A stretch of DNA of 64,000 nt, from contig CAJWZD010000010.1 of NCBI GenBank assembly GCA_913049685.1, positions 1 to 64,000 on the forward strand, read 5' to 3'. The notes beneath the pieces were generated by a model. That model had not been told where the DNA came from, did not search any database, and was given only the letters and a program-made list of their open reading frames with translations. Source of the DNA: an uncultured Fidelibacterota bacterium. GTDB lineage: Bacteria; Fidelibacterota; Marinisomatia; Marinisomatales; TCS55. The number at the start of each line of letters is the position of its first letter. Position 1 is the stretch's first letter. Shown here one piece after another: positions 27,565-36,276 of this stretch. The translations under genes and the position numbers were made by a program.

Positions 27565-27612
27565 GAATAGCCTTTGGTTAAAACTCCACCTCAGTCCTTC
27601 CAGGGGCTATTC
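27565..27612 (+). promoter_or_regulatory. Structured 5' leader hairpin of the FecA-like gene
   Basis: GAATAGCCTTTGG (27565-27577) can pair with CCAGGGGCTATTC (27600-27612): 13 bp including two G-U pairs, around a 22-nt pyrimidine-rich loop that contains CTCCACCTC. It lies 48 nt before the likely start codon and has no T-run of terminator type. It matches no riboswitch class I know. Confidence 0.5.
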
Positions 27613-27659
27613 TTTGTTCATTGAAATAAAACTGAATATTTAAAATTAAGAGGGTAGTA

Positions 27660-30113
27660 ATTAAAAGATTCATTCAATTATCATTATTATTATGTTTGTT
27701 CACAATGATTTGTGCTCAGTCCTCAATTGTTGGCCGTGTTGTTGATCAGCATGAGAACGAACCTATAGCAAACGTTAATATCTATTTGGCAAATTACGAT
27801 ATAGGTGCATCAACAGACTCTGAAGGCTACTTTCGTATCGATTTACCAAAAGACTTCTCAGATCCTACCATTGAATTAACTGCGATAGGCTTTTCTTCTT
27901 TAAGTAAAAAAATCGAGATGGACGATTTGAACAGTGGAATTCTTTTTAAAATGGAATCAAAAGTTATTGAAATGGATCCAATTTATGTTATTAAAAACCT
28001 TTCTAGAATTACCAATCCTTTTTTGAGATCTCCTGGTTCAGTTGATAAGATTTCAAGCTTAGACATTAAAAAATTTAATGATACAGACGTGAATAGAATG
28101 CTTGGAAAGATTCCTGGTATTTATATTCAAGAGGAAGACGGATTTGGACTTAGACCTAATATTGGAATGAGAGGAACTGGAGTTGAGAGAAGTTCAAAAA
28201 TAAATATGATGGAAGATGGAGTGCCAATTTCGCCAGCACCATATTCTTCTCCAGCAGCTTATTACTCCCCCACTGCAGGGAGGATGTATGCTTTAGAAGC
28301 CAGAAAGGGATCCTCACAAATAAAATATGGACCACACTCTACAGGCGGAGCTCTTAATTATGTCTCAACTCCTATCCCTGAAAAATTTGAATCTAATTTT
28401 AATTTAAATACCGGTAACTATGAATCAATGATGCTTAACGCAAATGTAGGCTCATCAAACTCAAAATACGGATATTTATTTGAGATTCTTCATGATGAAA
28501 ATAGCGGATTTAAAAATATTGATTTTAGTAATAATGGAACTGGTTTCAACAAGACTGATCTAATGGGAAAATTGAGATATAACTCAAAAATTTTCAAGCA
28601 ATATCCGAGTGCAATTGAGCTTAAAGTCAGCTCAACAAACGAAATAAGCAACGAAACCTACCTTGGGCTCACGCAGAAAGATTATGAAAAGAATCCCTAC
28701 GCACGTTATGCAGCTTCTCAAAAAGATCAAATGAATGCTGATCATTCCCAAATATCCCTCACTGGATCTTTGCAGATTTCAAAAAACATGAACTTTTCAC
28801 TAATTGGCTATCGTAACGATTTTAGTAGAAATTGGTATAAGCTTTCAAAGGTTAATGGCAAGTCAATTGGATCGCTATTGAATGAGGGCAATGAGAGTTC
28901 AAATTATAAATATTTATCTACATTTGAAGCACCGGATAATACTTACGACATTAAAGCTAATAATCGAGAGTATTATTCAAAGGGTATTCAGCTGGTCACA
29001 AACATCAAGCTAGATTTTTTAGCAGATCATGACATTCTAATTGGGTTAAGAACCCATGAAGATGAAATGAATAGATTTCAAAAAGTTGATAAATATGGGA
29101 TGAACGAAGGAAAGCTTAAAATGTCAACATCTGGCACTTGGGGTATTGGTTCAAAAAATAATAGACTAGACAATGCTAGAGCTCAATCAATTTTTATCGA
29201 AGATCAATTCAAAATAAGAGACTTTGTTGTAACCGCTGGTGTTAGATACGAAAAAATTGCATTAAATAGAAATGACTGGAAAGGAGATATTAGCGGATCT
29301 AATAAAAGCTGGAACGACCCTAAAAGAGAACTTTCTCCAACTCAAAAAAAGAAAAATATAAATATTTTGATTCCTGGGTTGGGGGTCAACTATAGCATCA
29401 ATTCAAAGATTGAACTGTTAGCTGGCATTCACAAAGGATTTTCACCACCAGGACCCGGTAGCAATGAATCAGAAGAAATCAAACCTGAAGAAAGTATTAA
29501 TCTTGAAACCGGAATTAGTTACACTAATAATTCTGATAAATTTAAAGCGATTTATTTCAATAGCGCGTATTCAAACCTTCTTGGTGATGATACGCAGTTC
29601 GCAGGTGATGGAACATATGATCAATTTAACGCTGGTAAAGTAAATATTTACGGTTTAGAGCTTTCTATGTCGAAACTCTTAAAATATAACAAGCTTTTCA
29701 TACCTATTAACCTTAGCTATACTTATACCAAATCGGAGTTTCTAACCTCATTTGAAAGCTCTTTTGATGCTTGGGGCTCTGTACAGTCTGGTTACGAACT
29801 ACCTTATTTACCATCAAACTTAATTTATGGCGAAATAGGAATGATTGGAACTAAAGCTAGTGCTTATTTTAGAATGAAAAAAATTAGTAAAATGAGAACA
29901 GTCGCAGGTACAGGCGCCTTTGATATTGAGAACGTAACTGATGATTTGAATCAATTTGACTTGCTTGGGCAATATAAAATTAACAGTAATTCTAATTTAT
30001 TTATTTCTATAAAAAACCTTACTAATTCTAAATCTGTTGTTTCCAGAAGACCAGCTGGGCTTCGACCAACAATGCCTAGAACTATTACCTTTGGCTTACG
30101 TTTAAACATTTAA
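27660..30113 (+). CDS. fecA: FecA-like TonB-dependent receptor (probable ATT start)
   Basis: An outer-membrane siderophore-type receptor of about 817 aa. After the signal peptide comes a carboxypeptidase-like domain (about 22-100), the plug with the FecA-family string EDGFGLRPNIGMRGTGVERS and MEDGVPISPAPYSSPAAYY, and a beta barrel ending ITFGLRLNI. The first in-frame ATG/GTG/TTG (TTG at 27696) cuts the signal peptide. An ATT at 27660, 5 nt after AAGAGGG, gives MKRFIQLSLLLCLFTMICAQ, a full signal peptide, so ATT is the probable start. A Fur-like operator lies upstream. Ligand likely ferric citrate or a related chelate, by family only. Confidence 0.82.
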   Translation: MKRFIQLSLLLCLFTMICAQSSIVGRVVDQHENEPIANVNIYLANYDIGASTDSEGYFRIDLPKDFSDPTIELTAIGFSSLSKKIEMDDLNSGILFKMESKVIEMDPIYVIKNLSRITNPFLRSPGSVDKISSLDIKKFNDTDVNRMLGKIPGIYIQEEDGFGLRPNIGMRGTGVERSSKINMMEDGVPISPAPYSSPAAYYSPTAGRMYALEARKGSSQIKYGPHSTGGALNYVSTPIPEKFESNFNLNTGNYESMMLNANVGSSNSKYGYLFEILHDENSGFKNIDFSNNGTGFNKTDLMGKLRYNSKIFKQYPSAIELKVSSTNEISNETYLGLTQKDYEKNPYARYAASQKDQMNADHSQISLTGSLQISKNMNFSLIGYRNDFSRNWYKLSKVNGKSIGSLLNEGNESSNYKYLSTFEAPDNTYDIKANNREYYSKGIQLVTNIKLDFLADHDILIGLRTHEDEMNRFQKVDKYGMNEGKLKMSTSGTWGIGSKNNRLDNARAQSIFIEDQFKIRDFVVTAGVRYEKIALNRNDWKGDISGSNKSWNDPKRELSPTQKKKNINILIPGLGVNYSINSKIELLAGIHKGFSPPGPGSNESEEIKPEESINLETGISYTNNSDKFKAIYFNSAYSNLLGDDTQFAGDGTYDQFNAGKVNIYGLELSMSKLLKYNKLFIPINLSYTYTKSEFLTSFESSFDAWGSVQSGYELPYLPSNLIYGEIGMIGTKASAYFRMKKISKMRTVAGTGAFDIENVTDDLNQFDLLGQYKINSNSNLFISIKNLTNSKSVVSRRPAGLRPTMPRTITFGLRLNI

Positions 30114-30181
30114 TTAAATTATTAAATAGTTTAACAATATTAATCAACCATATTAAATGTATGGTGCGATTTTGAGGTAAT

Positions 30182-31435
30182 ATGATAAATGTAAGAATTC
30201 TATTATTTAATACACTTCTCATTGTGAGCTGCTCTAATTCATTGTCTGTAAAAAGCCTAAATAAGAATGAATATGAAATAACCCAAGACAGCATTATGAA
30301 ACATATCAAGTATCTTTCGAGTGATGAACTTGAAGGAAGGTTTCCTGGTACCAGAGGTTCTGATCTTGCTATAAGTTATATTGTGGATAATTTTAAAAAA
30401 TATAAATTATTACCAATGCAAGATAATACATTTTTACAGTTTTTTGATTTTTCAGATTTAAAAAGGGAGAAATTTCGAGTTGCAAACGTAGTTGGATTGA
30501 TTCCAGGCAATGAAAACAAGGATGAATATATTGTTATCGGAGCCCACTTTGACCATTTAGGTTATGGGGGTGTCCACTCAGGATCTCGTGATATCAGATC
30601 TAACGAAATACATAATGGTGCAGATGATAATGCGTCGGGGGTAGCTGGAATTCTAGAATTAGCGCATAAACTATATGCAAATCGAGATAAGCTTAGGCGC
30701 TCAATTATATTTGTTGCATTCAATGCTGAGGAACAAGGAATTTATGGATCTAAGCATTTTATAAATAATCCCCCCATACCAAAAGATAAAATTATTACTA
30801 TGATAAATCTTGACATGATTGGAAGGCTACGCAATCTTTCTTTGAATGTATCCGGTACTGGGACATCACCCTATTTTAATGAAATACTAGATAAGACATC
30901 ATCGATCCATATGTTAAATATCAAAAAAAACCCTGAAGGATTTGGACCTAGCGATCACGCAAGTTTTTATTCAAATAACATTCCAGTTTTATCTTTTTTT
31001 ACTGGAGGCCATCAGGACTACCACACGCCAAGAGACGATTGGAGTAAGATAAATATTTCTGGACAGAAAAAAGTTTTAAGTATGGTATATGATGTAATAC
31101 TGCTAATTGATTCAAAAAAAAATAAGCCCAAGTTTACGGAGGCTGGACCACAAAGTGCTCCTGCAACATCTAGGATTAAGATGAGCGTCACATTTGGTTT
31201 TATGCCATCCTACACAAGCACAGAAGACGGATTAGGCGTTGATGGTGTTCGATCAGAGGGACCAGCTGGAAGAGCAGGGCTCAAAAAAGGAGACATAATT
31301 ATTAAAATCAACAACGTAGCTATAAAAGATATCTATGGCTATATGGATGTGCTACAAAAGCTGAAGCCCGGTGAATCTTCAGTAGTTGTAGTATTGAGAA
31401 ATGATAAAGAAATAATATTAAACTTAAACCATTAG
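30182..31435 (+). CDS. Secreted M28 family metallopeptidase with PDZ domain
   Basis: A 417-aa exported peptidase. The N-terminus (LLIVSCSN) suggests a lipoprotein signal. The M28 aminopeptidase domain (about 40-310) has the two-zinc ligands in GAHFDHLG, NGADDNASGV, FNAEEQG, INLDMIG and HQDYHTP. A PDZ domain follows (about 330-415; GPAGRAGLKKGDIIIKINNVAI). Such enzymes degrade peptides in the periplasm or at the surface. It is followed 6 nt later by the TolB-like gene. Confidence 0.9.
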   Translation: MINVRILLFNTLLIVSCSNSLSVKSLNKNEYEITQDSIMKHIKYLSSDELEGRFPGTRGSDLAISYIVDNFKKYKLLPMQDNTFLQFFDFSDLKREKFRVANVVGLIPGNENKDEYIVIGAHFDHLGYGGVHSGSRDIRSNEIHNGADDNASGVAGILELAHKLYANRDKLRRSIIFVAFNAEEQGIYGSKHFINNPPIPKDKIITMINLDMIGRLRNLSLNVSGTGTSPYFNEILDKTSSIHMLNIKKNPEGFGPSDHASFYSNNIPVLSFFTGGHQDYHTPRDDWSKINISGQKKVLSMVYDVILLIDSKKNKPKFTEAGPQSAPATSRIKMSVTFGFMPSYTSTEDGLGVDGVRSEGPAGRAGLKKGDIIIKINNVAIKDIYGYMDVLQKLKPGESSVVVVLRNDKEIILNLNH

Positions 31436-31441
31436 GTATTT

Positions 31442-32530
31442 ATGACAAGATATTATCATTATACATTAGTAATTCTTTTGGCACTTGGAACGTTGACTTT
31501 AATGAGATGGAATGCACTAAATCGCTACGGCTCATACGTTGACGGCAGCGCTAATGAACTGATAGACAAAAATGAAAAGCATTTTAAAAATTTAAAACAA
31601 CTCACATTTAGCGGAGAAAACGCTGAAGCTTATTTTAGCTCTGATAGTAAAAAGTTAATTTTTCAAGCGCATGATGAAGAGGGCCAATGTGATCAAATAT
31701 ATACCATGGACCTAAAAACGGGAAGAGTTGATATGGTTTCTACCGGAGATGGTGTTACTACATGCGCTTTTTTTGAATATCCAAAAAATGAAAAAATAGT
31801 TTATGCCAGTACCCATCACTATGATAAAAAGTGCCCGCCAAAACCAGATTTTAGTAGAGGTTATGTGTGGAAACTTTACGAGTCTTATGATATTTTTAGT
31901 GCGAATTCCGACGGATCACAAGTTAAGCAATTAACAAATGAAAGTGGCTATGATGCAGAGGCAACTGTTGCTTTGAATGGAAGTAGGATGGTATACACCT
32001 CGATCTCATCAGGAGACTTAGAAATTTGGACAATGAATACCGATGGCACTGATAAGCGAATGTTAACCAATACATTAGGCTATGATGGAGGTGCTTTCTT
32101 TAGTCACAATACAAAAAAAATTATTTGGAGAGCTTTTTATCCAGAGACAGAAAAAGAAATTAAAGACTACAAAAGCCTTATAAATGAAAGTTTAATAAGA
32201 CCAATGAATCTTCAATTAAGAATAATGAATGCCGATGGAACCGATAAAAAACAAATCACATTCAATGAAGGTGCAAATTTTGCCCCCTACTTTTTTCCTA
32301 ATGACCAGAGAATAATTTTTTGTTCAAACATGGCAGATCCCAAGGGAAGAGATTTTGATCTATGGGCAGTTAATACAGATGGTACGAATTTAGAGCGTGT
32401 AACCTACTTCAATGGTTTTGACGGTTTTCCTGTTTTCAGCCCAGATGGCAAATATTTTGTATTCGCATCGAACCGCAACCAGGCCAAGAGAGGAGATACA
32501 AATATCTTCATAGCCGAATGGCAAGATTAA
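31442..32530 (+). CDS. TolB-like WD40/PD40 beta-propeller protein, exported
   Basis: A 362-aa protein with an N-terminal hydrophobic anchor or signal (about 7-24) and PD40 repeats: FSSDSKKLIFQAHD, IFSANSDGSQVKQLT, IWTMNTDGTDKRMLTN, IMNADGTDKKQITFN, LWAVNTDGTNLERVT, FSPDGKYFVFASNR. These repeats build a TolB-type propeller. It lies 6 nt after the M28 peptidase, so the pair is an operon; the propeller may deliver or bind substrates. No catalytic motif is visible. Confidence 0.82.
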   Translation: MTRYYHYTLVILLALGTLTLMRWNALNRYGSYVDGSANELIDKNEKHFKNLKQLTFSGENAEAYFSSDSKKLIFQAHDEEGQCDQIYTMDLKTGRVDMVSTGDGVTTCAFFEYPKNEKIVYASTHHYDKKCPPKPDFSRGYVWKLYESYDIFSANSDGSQVKQLTNESGYDAEATVALNGSRMVYTSISSGDLEIWTMNTDGTDKRMLTNTLGYDGGAFFSHNTKKIIWRAFYPETEKEIKDYKSLINESLIRPMNLQLRIMNADGTDKKQITFNEGANFAPYFFPNDQRIIFCSNMADPKGRDFDLWAVNTDGTNLERVTYFNGFDGFPVFSPDGKYFVFASNRNQAKRGDTNIFIAEWQD

Positions 32531-32545
32531 GTTTATGATATTAAG

Positions 32546-32740
32546 ATGAATTCTGTTGTATTTAGCAAAAACCAACTGTATTTATTTGTATTACTTTTTG
32601 CATGTCTTGTCTCCCGCATAGTATCAACTATCTACTACATTGAAGATATTGACAGTCTTCGTTTTGCTTTAAGTCTTTATGATTTCAACCTATCAAATCT
32701 TCAGCCGCATTTTCCAGGATACTCATCATTTGTTCAATAA
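32546..32740 (+). pseudogene. Truncated N-terminus of a multi-pass membrane glycosyltransferase-like gene
   Basis: A 64-aa frame with one membrane helix (about 11-30), then IEDIDSLRFALSLYDF and LQPHFPGYSSFVQ, then a stop. This looks like the first periplasmic loop of ArnT/PMT-like (GT39/GT83) membrane proteins, where the Asp-Ser and HFPGYP positions are followed by many more helices. No continuation is visible in other frames before the TetR gene. It is most likely a deletion remnant; a short functional protein is less likely. Confidence 0.45.
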
Positions 32741-32816
32741 TGCATTTTATAAAATAAATGAATTACCAGGTTAAAATAGAAAAAAAAATTGTTTAATAGT
32801 CTCATAAATTTTAAAT

Positions 32817-32839
32817 TTCGACTCATTGTTCGAAATAAG
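32817..32839 (+). promoter_or_regulatory. Probable TetR operator in its own promoter
   Basis: ATTTCGA and TCGAAAT (32815-32821 and 32830-32836) form a 7-bp inverted repeat with an 8-bp spacer, 15 bp before the TetR start. The 23-bp element from 32817 matches 18 of 23 positions of a site in the hemC/ALAS divergent region (39809-39831, opposite strand), including GACTCAT and TCGAAAT at the same spacing. Confidence 0.6.
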
Positions 32840-32854
32840 ATGAATTGAAATAAC

Positions 32855-33457
32855 ATGATCTCTAACCGACAAGCAAAAGAACGTGAACAGCGTAAAGAGC
32901 AGATTCTTTCAAGCGCTCTCTCTGTCTTCAAAAAGCATGGAATTGAAAAAGCTACGATGGATGAGATTGCTAAAGAGGCTGATTTTGGTAAGGCTACCTT
33001 ATATTACTACTTTTCATCAAAAGAAGAAATTTTTGCAGAGCAGTTAGTTCGCGGATGGAGGATGATTTGGGAATCAATTGAACCAATTGTGCACCAAACC
33101 AATCAGCCAAAAAATACTTTTATTGATTCACTGAATACCATTGGCGCCTTGGTGCGAAAAGATCAGGTTTTATTTGAATTTCTTTTTACTGCACCAAAAG
33201 CTCTTCCAGATGCAGCGGGTGAAAGCAATCAAGATTGGAAAAAATATCAAAAAAAGATGTATGGCGTTCTACAAAGTCTTCTCGAGGAAGCTATTGAAAA
33301 AAAAGAATTTCCTGAAATACGATCGGATATGCTCATGAGAGCAATTGGAGGCCTCTTTCATGGTTTATTCTTTTTGGGTGACAATAAAAAGATAATGTCT
33401 CGCGAAACAATGGAAGAGTTTATAACCGTATTTATTGGTAATTACGGAAAGAGCTAG
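32855..33457 (+). CDS. TetR/AcrR family transcriptional regulator
   Basis: A 200-aa regulator. The TetR helix-turn-helix (about 14-60) reads REQRKEQILSSALSVFKKHG, then ATMDEIAKEADFGKATLYYYFSSKEEIF. The C-terminal helical ligand domain (about 75-195) is not specific for a known ligand. It is followed 57 nt later by an HmuY-like lipoprotein and faces the heme operon. Its operator-like promoter repeat recurs between hemC and the ALAS gene, so it may sense heme or a porphyrin precursor; that is inference. Confidence 0.88.
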   Translation: MISNRQAKEREQRKEQILSSALSVFKKHGIEKATMDEIAKEADFGKATLYYYFSSKEEIFAEQLVRGWRMIWESIEPIVHQTNQPKNTFIDSLNTIGALVRKDQVLFEFLFTAPKALPDAAGESNQDWKKYQKKMYGVLQSLLEEAIEKKEFPEIRSDMLMRAIGGLFHGLFFLGDNKKIMSRETMEEFITVFIGNYGKS

Positions 33458-33514
33458 CAATTAAAGGCAATATATAAAGCTTCGTTTTTTAGGATTATTA
33501 TTATTCAATTGAAA

Positions 33515-34033
33515 ATGATAAAAATAAATCCCTTAATAATAGTTATATCATTTTTATTATGCTTTTCGTGCGATGATGAAAGCGGTGATCAAAATCCTTT
33601 AAATATTATAGAAATTATTACTACCAATGTAAACCAGGGTGATTTTTTATTCAATTTTGAAACAGGGCAACAAGTTCAAGAAGTAAATAATAATTCTTGG
33701 CATTTAAAGTACCATAACCTTGATACAGGTACTGGTTATAAAATGCCAAATATTGCTCTGAATAACACAATTCTTCTTGGTATAAATAATAACTCTGATT
33801 TTGAGTTGATTGATTCCGCACCTGATAGATTATCTTTTTCTCCAGAAGGAGGTAGGATGCAGTACGGGGGACCGAACGCCGCTTTGAGCTATGATATGAT
33901 TAAAAATAAAGTTGAGGTATCTAGCGATACTTATCTAATCTATGATACTGTCACAAATAGGATTTACAAAATTATATTTGATAGCTACGATGGAGGGGTA
34001 GTAGTCTTTCGTTATTCAGAGTTATCAAATTAA
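33515..34033 (+). CDS. HmuY-like heme-binding lipoprotein
   Basis: A 172-aa lipoprotein: signal peptide with lipobox LLCFS-C19, acidic linker DDESGDQ, then a beta-rich domain. The start of the domain (GDFLFNFETGQQVQEVNNNSWHLKYH) and its end (NRIYKIIFDSYDGGVVVFRYSEL) follow the HmuY family, which binds heme at the surface of Bacteroidota. The His/Met ligands cannot be assigned with confidence. Start at 33515 chosen over an in-frame TTG at 33509. It lies between TetR and the convergent hemJ. Confidence 0.6.
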   Translation: MIKINPLIIVISFLLCFSCDDESGDQNPLNIIEIITTNVNQGDFLFNFETGQQVQEVNNNSWHLKYHNLDTGTGYKMPNIALNNTILLGINNNSDFELIDSAPDRLSFSPEGGRMQYGGPNAALSYDMIKNKVEVSSDTYLIYDTVTNRIYKIIFDSYDGGVVVFRYSELSN

Positions 34034-34040
34034 ATTAAAA

Positions 34041-34475
34041 TTACCACGGAAATTCTGGTTTGATTATTACCATAATCAAAATGATTAGCAAAATAAAAAA
34101 AGGAATTTCATTAATCTTTCTAAAAAATAAAGACTCTTTGCTATTTGTATTATTTTTAAAGTTTTTCAAAAATTTTAGTAGCCATATATGGTATATCGTC
34201 ATAATGATCACAGCAAAAAATTTAATTATTAGCCAACCGTAAATACCTAATATATAAGTTAAGTATAGCCCAGTTATCCAAACCAAGACCAATGAGGGCG
34301 TACCAATATAGAAATACAGCCTGTATTCCATAATTTTAAATGTTTCTGATGTAATCTTATCGTTTACTTTATCAGCATGGTAAACAAATAATCGTGGCAA
34401 GTATAGTAAGCTTGCCATCCAAGCAACCATGAACATTACATGAAATACTTTAACCCATAGATAAACGCTGTGCAT
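34041..34475 (-). CDS. hemJ: HemJ-type protoporphyrinogen IX oxidase
   Basis: A 144-aa inner-membrane protein with four helices. The N-terminal LWVKVFHVMFMVAWMASLLY then LPRLFVYHADKV is the HemJ (UPF0093) signature, with the conserved His (residue 12) that helps bind heme. It oxidises protoporphyrinogen to protoporphyrin, the step before ferrochelatase, where hemG or hemY are absent. It is the last gene of the hem operon and directly follows hemF with no gap. Confidence 0.9.
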   Translation of the reverse strand: MHSVYLWVKVFHVMFMVAWMASLLYLPRLFVYHADKVNDKITSETFKIMEYRLYFYIGTPSLVLVWITGLYLTYILGIYGWLIIKFFAVIIMTIYHIWLLKFLKNFKNNTNSKESLFFRKINEIPFFILLIILIMVIIKPEFPW

Positions 34476-35273
34476 TTATTCCCAATTGGCTATTGGAGGC
34501 ATTGACATTAAGATAGCTTCTGTATTTCCCCCGGTTTCAAGACCAAACTTTGTACCTCTATCATAAAGCAAATTAAATTCAACATAGCGTCCTCTTTTAA
34601 TTAGTTGGACATCTTTTTCTCTAGATGTCCATGCTCTATCTTTATCTTTATTTATTAAGTATATGGCGTGTTTCAAAAAAAACTTTCCTACATCTTTAAC
34701 AAACTCAAAATCATTTTCTTGATTTCCACTATTAAGATGATCAAAAAATATTCCTCCAATCCCACGCGGTTCTTTTCTATGTTTTAAGTAAAAATATTCA
34801 TCACACCATTTTTTATATTTCGGATAATAATCATCGTTATATCTATTACAAATATCCTCTAATTCTTTATGAAAAATTTGAGATTCGTTGTCAAAATCTA
34901 AACAAGGAGTAAGATCCATACCGCCGCCGAACCAACTTTTTGTAGTAGTAAGATACCGAGTATTAAAGTGCATTGAGGGTATATGAGGGGACATGGGATG
35001 AAATACTACGCTAATACCTGTTGCTGAAAATGTGGGATCTTCCGAGGCGCCTAAAACATTTTTTTGCATTTTTTCATTGAATTTTCCTGAAACAGTAGAA
35101 ATATTAATGCCACCTTTTTCAATAACATTTCCTTTAATTTTTGTCATTAAGCCGCCACCTTCATCATGATGCTTCCAACGTTTTTCAATAAAAGATTTTT
35201 TTTCAAATACTTGTGTGTTTTTCACAAGATCATCTCTTAAAAGTTTAAACCAATTCTTTGCTTCGTTAAACAT
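34476..35273 (-). CDS. hemF: Oxygen-dependent coproporphyrinogen III oxidase
   Basis: A 265-aa enzyme making protoporphyrinogen IX with oxygen. Family strings WKHHDEGGGLMTKIKGNVIE, SMHFNTRYLTT, WFGGGMDLTPC and FNLLYDRGTKFGLETGGNTEAILMSMPP are intact. I chose the ATG at 35273 (GGATGG ribosome site just upstream) over the in-frame start at 35300; it overlaps the hemH end by 8 nt. Oxygen dependence tells that the cell lives aerobically or microaerobically. Confidence 0.93.
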   Translation of the reverse strand: MFNEAKNWFKLLRDDLVKNTQVFEKKSFIEKRWKHHDEGGGLMTKIKGNVIEKGGINISTVSGKFNEKMQKNVLGASEDPTFSATGISVVFHPMSPHIPSMHFNTRYLTTTKSWFGGGMDLTPCLDFDNESQIFHKELEDICNRYNDDYYPKYKKWCDEYFYLKHRKEPRGIGGIFFDHLNSGNQENDFEFVKDVGKFFLKHAIYLINKDKDRAWTSREKDVQLIKRGRYVEFNLLYDRGTKFGLETGGNTEAILMSMPPIANWE

Positions 35274-36276
35274 CTTGCCATCCTTTAGTTTCAGAATCAA
35301 TCAGATCCGCTATTAATGATATGTGATCATTAGAATCATTAAGGCAGGGTATGTATGCAAAGTCTGTTCCTCCAAGCTCGAGGAATAATTCTTTATATTG
35401 AATTTCAATTTCCTCTAACGTTTCAAGGCAATCCACACTAAATCCAGGTGAGATTACTGCAATTTTTTTTATACCATCTTTAACACAATCCTCTATAACA
35501 TCGTCAGTGTAGGGTTTAAGCCAAGGCTCTCTACCAAAACGAGACTGAAAACACAGTTCGTAATCCTCTTTATTAAGCTCAAGTTTTTCTGCAACTAGCC
35601 GTGCAGTTTTATGGCAAAAACAATAATACGGATCGCCTTCTTCAAGATATCTCTGCGGCATTCCGTGAAAGCTAAGAAGAAGTTTTTCGGGCTTTCCGTG
35701 CTCCACAAAATGTTTTTCAACTGAGGCGCTTAAGGCAGAAATATATTTTTCATGATCATGATAGCCGCTGATGAATCTCAAGCTTGGCACCCAAGGCCAA
35801 TCCTTCAATTCGTTAAAGACTTCATCCATTGAGCTAGAGGTTGTCGGTGATCCAGCTTGCGGATATAAAGGTAGAACGAGAATTTTTGTAATATAATTAT
35901 CTTTAAATTTGTTCAATGCCTTTTTAAAAGATGGATCTCCATAACGCATAGCTACTTCAAACTGAAAATCATCTCTCGAGCTTGAAAATCTTTCGGTGAT
36001 TGATCTCTTGATGTTATTCATAAATACCATTAAAGGTGACCCATCTTTTGTCCATATTTTTTTGTACAGCTTCGCTGACTTTTTTGGACGAATACTTAAA
36101 ATGATCAACTTTAATATCGGGATCCAAATCAATCTGTTTAAATCCACCACGCGCTTATCCATAAGAAATTGATTTAAGTATTTTTTTAAAGCTTTTTTTG
36201 AAGGGGCATTCGGTGTTCCAAGATTAGTAAGAATTACACCTATTTTGCCTTTATATAAATCTTTATACTCTTCCAT
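35266..36276 (-). CDS. hemH: Ferrochelatase
   Basis: A 336-aa ferrochelatase that inserts ferrous iron into protoporphyrin IX. It starts GVILTNLGTPNAPSKKALKKYL; the catalytic His lies in LLLSFHGMPQRY and the acidic metal path in CLETLEEIEIQYKE. Cysteines are scattered (YYCFCHK), without the 2Fe-2S C-terminal motif. Its ATG overlaps the end of hemE by 1 nt, and hemF overlaps its end, so translation is coupled. Confidence 0.94.
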   Translation of the reverse strand: MEEYKDLYKGKIGVILTNLGTPNAPSKKALKKYLNQFLMDKRVVDLNRLIWIPILKLIILSIRPKKSAKLYKKIWTKDGSPLMVFMNNIKRSITERFSSSRDDFQFEVAMRYGDPSFKKALNKFKDNYITKILVLPLYPQAGSPTTSSSMDEVFNELKDWPWVPSLRFISGYHDHEKYISALSASVEKHFVEHGKPEKLLLSFHGMPQRYLEEGDPYYCFCHKTARLVAEKLELNKEDYELCFQSRFGREPWLKPYTDDVIEDCVKDGIKKIAVISPGFSVDCLETLEEIEIQYKELFLELGGTDFAYIPCLNDSNDHISLIADLIDSETKGWQDV

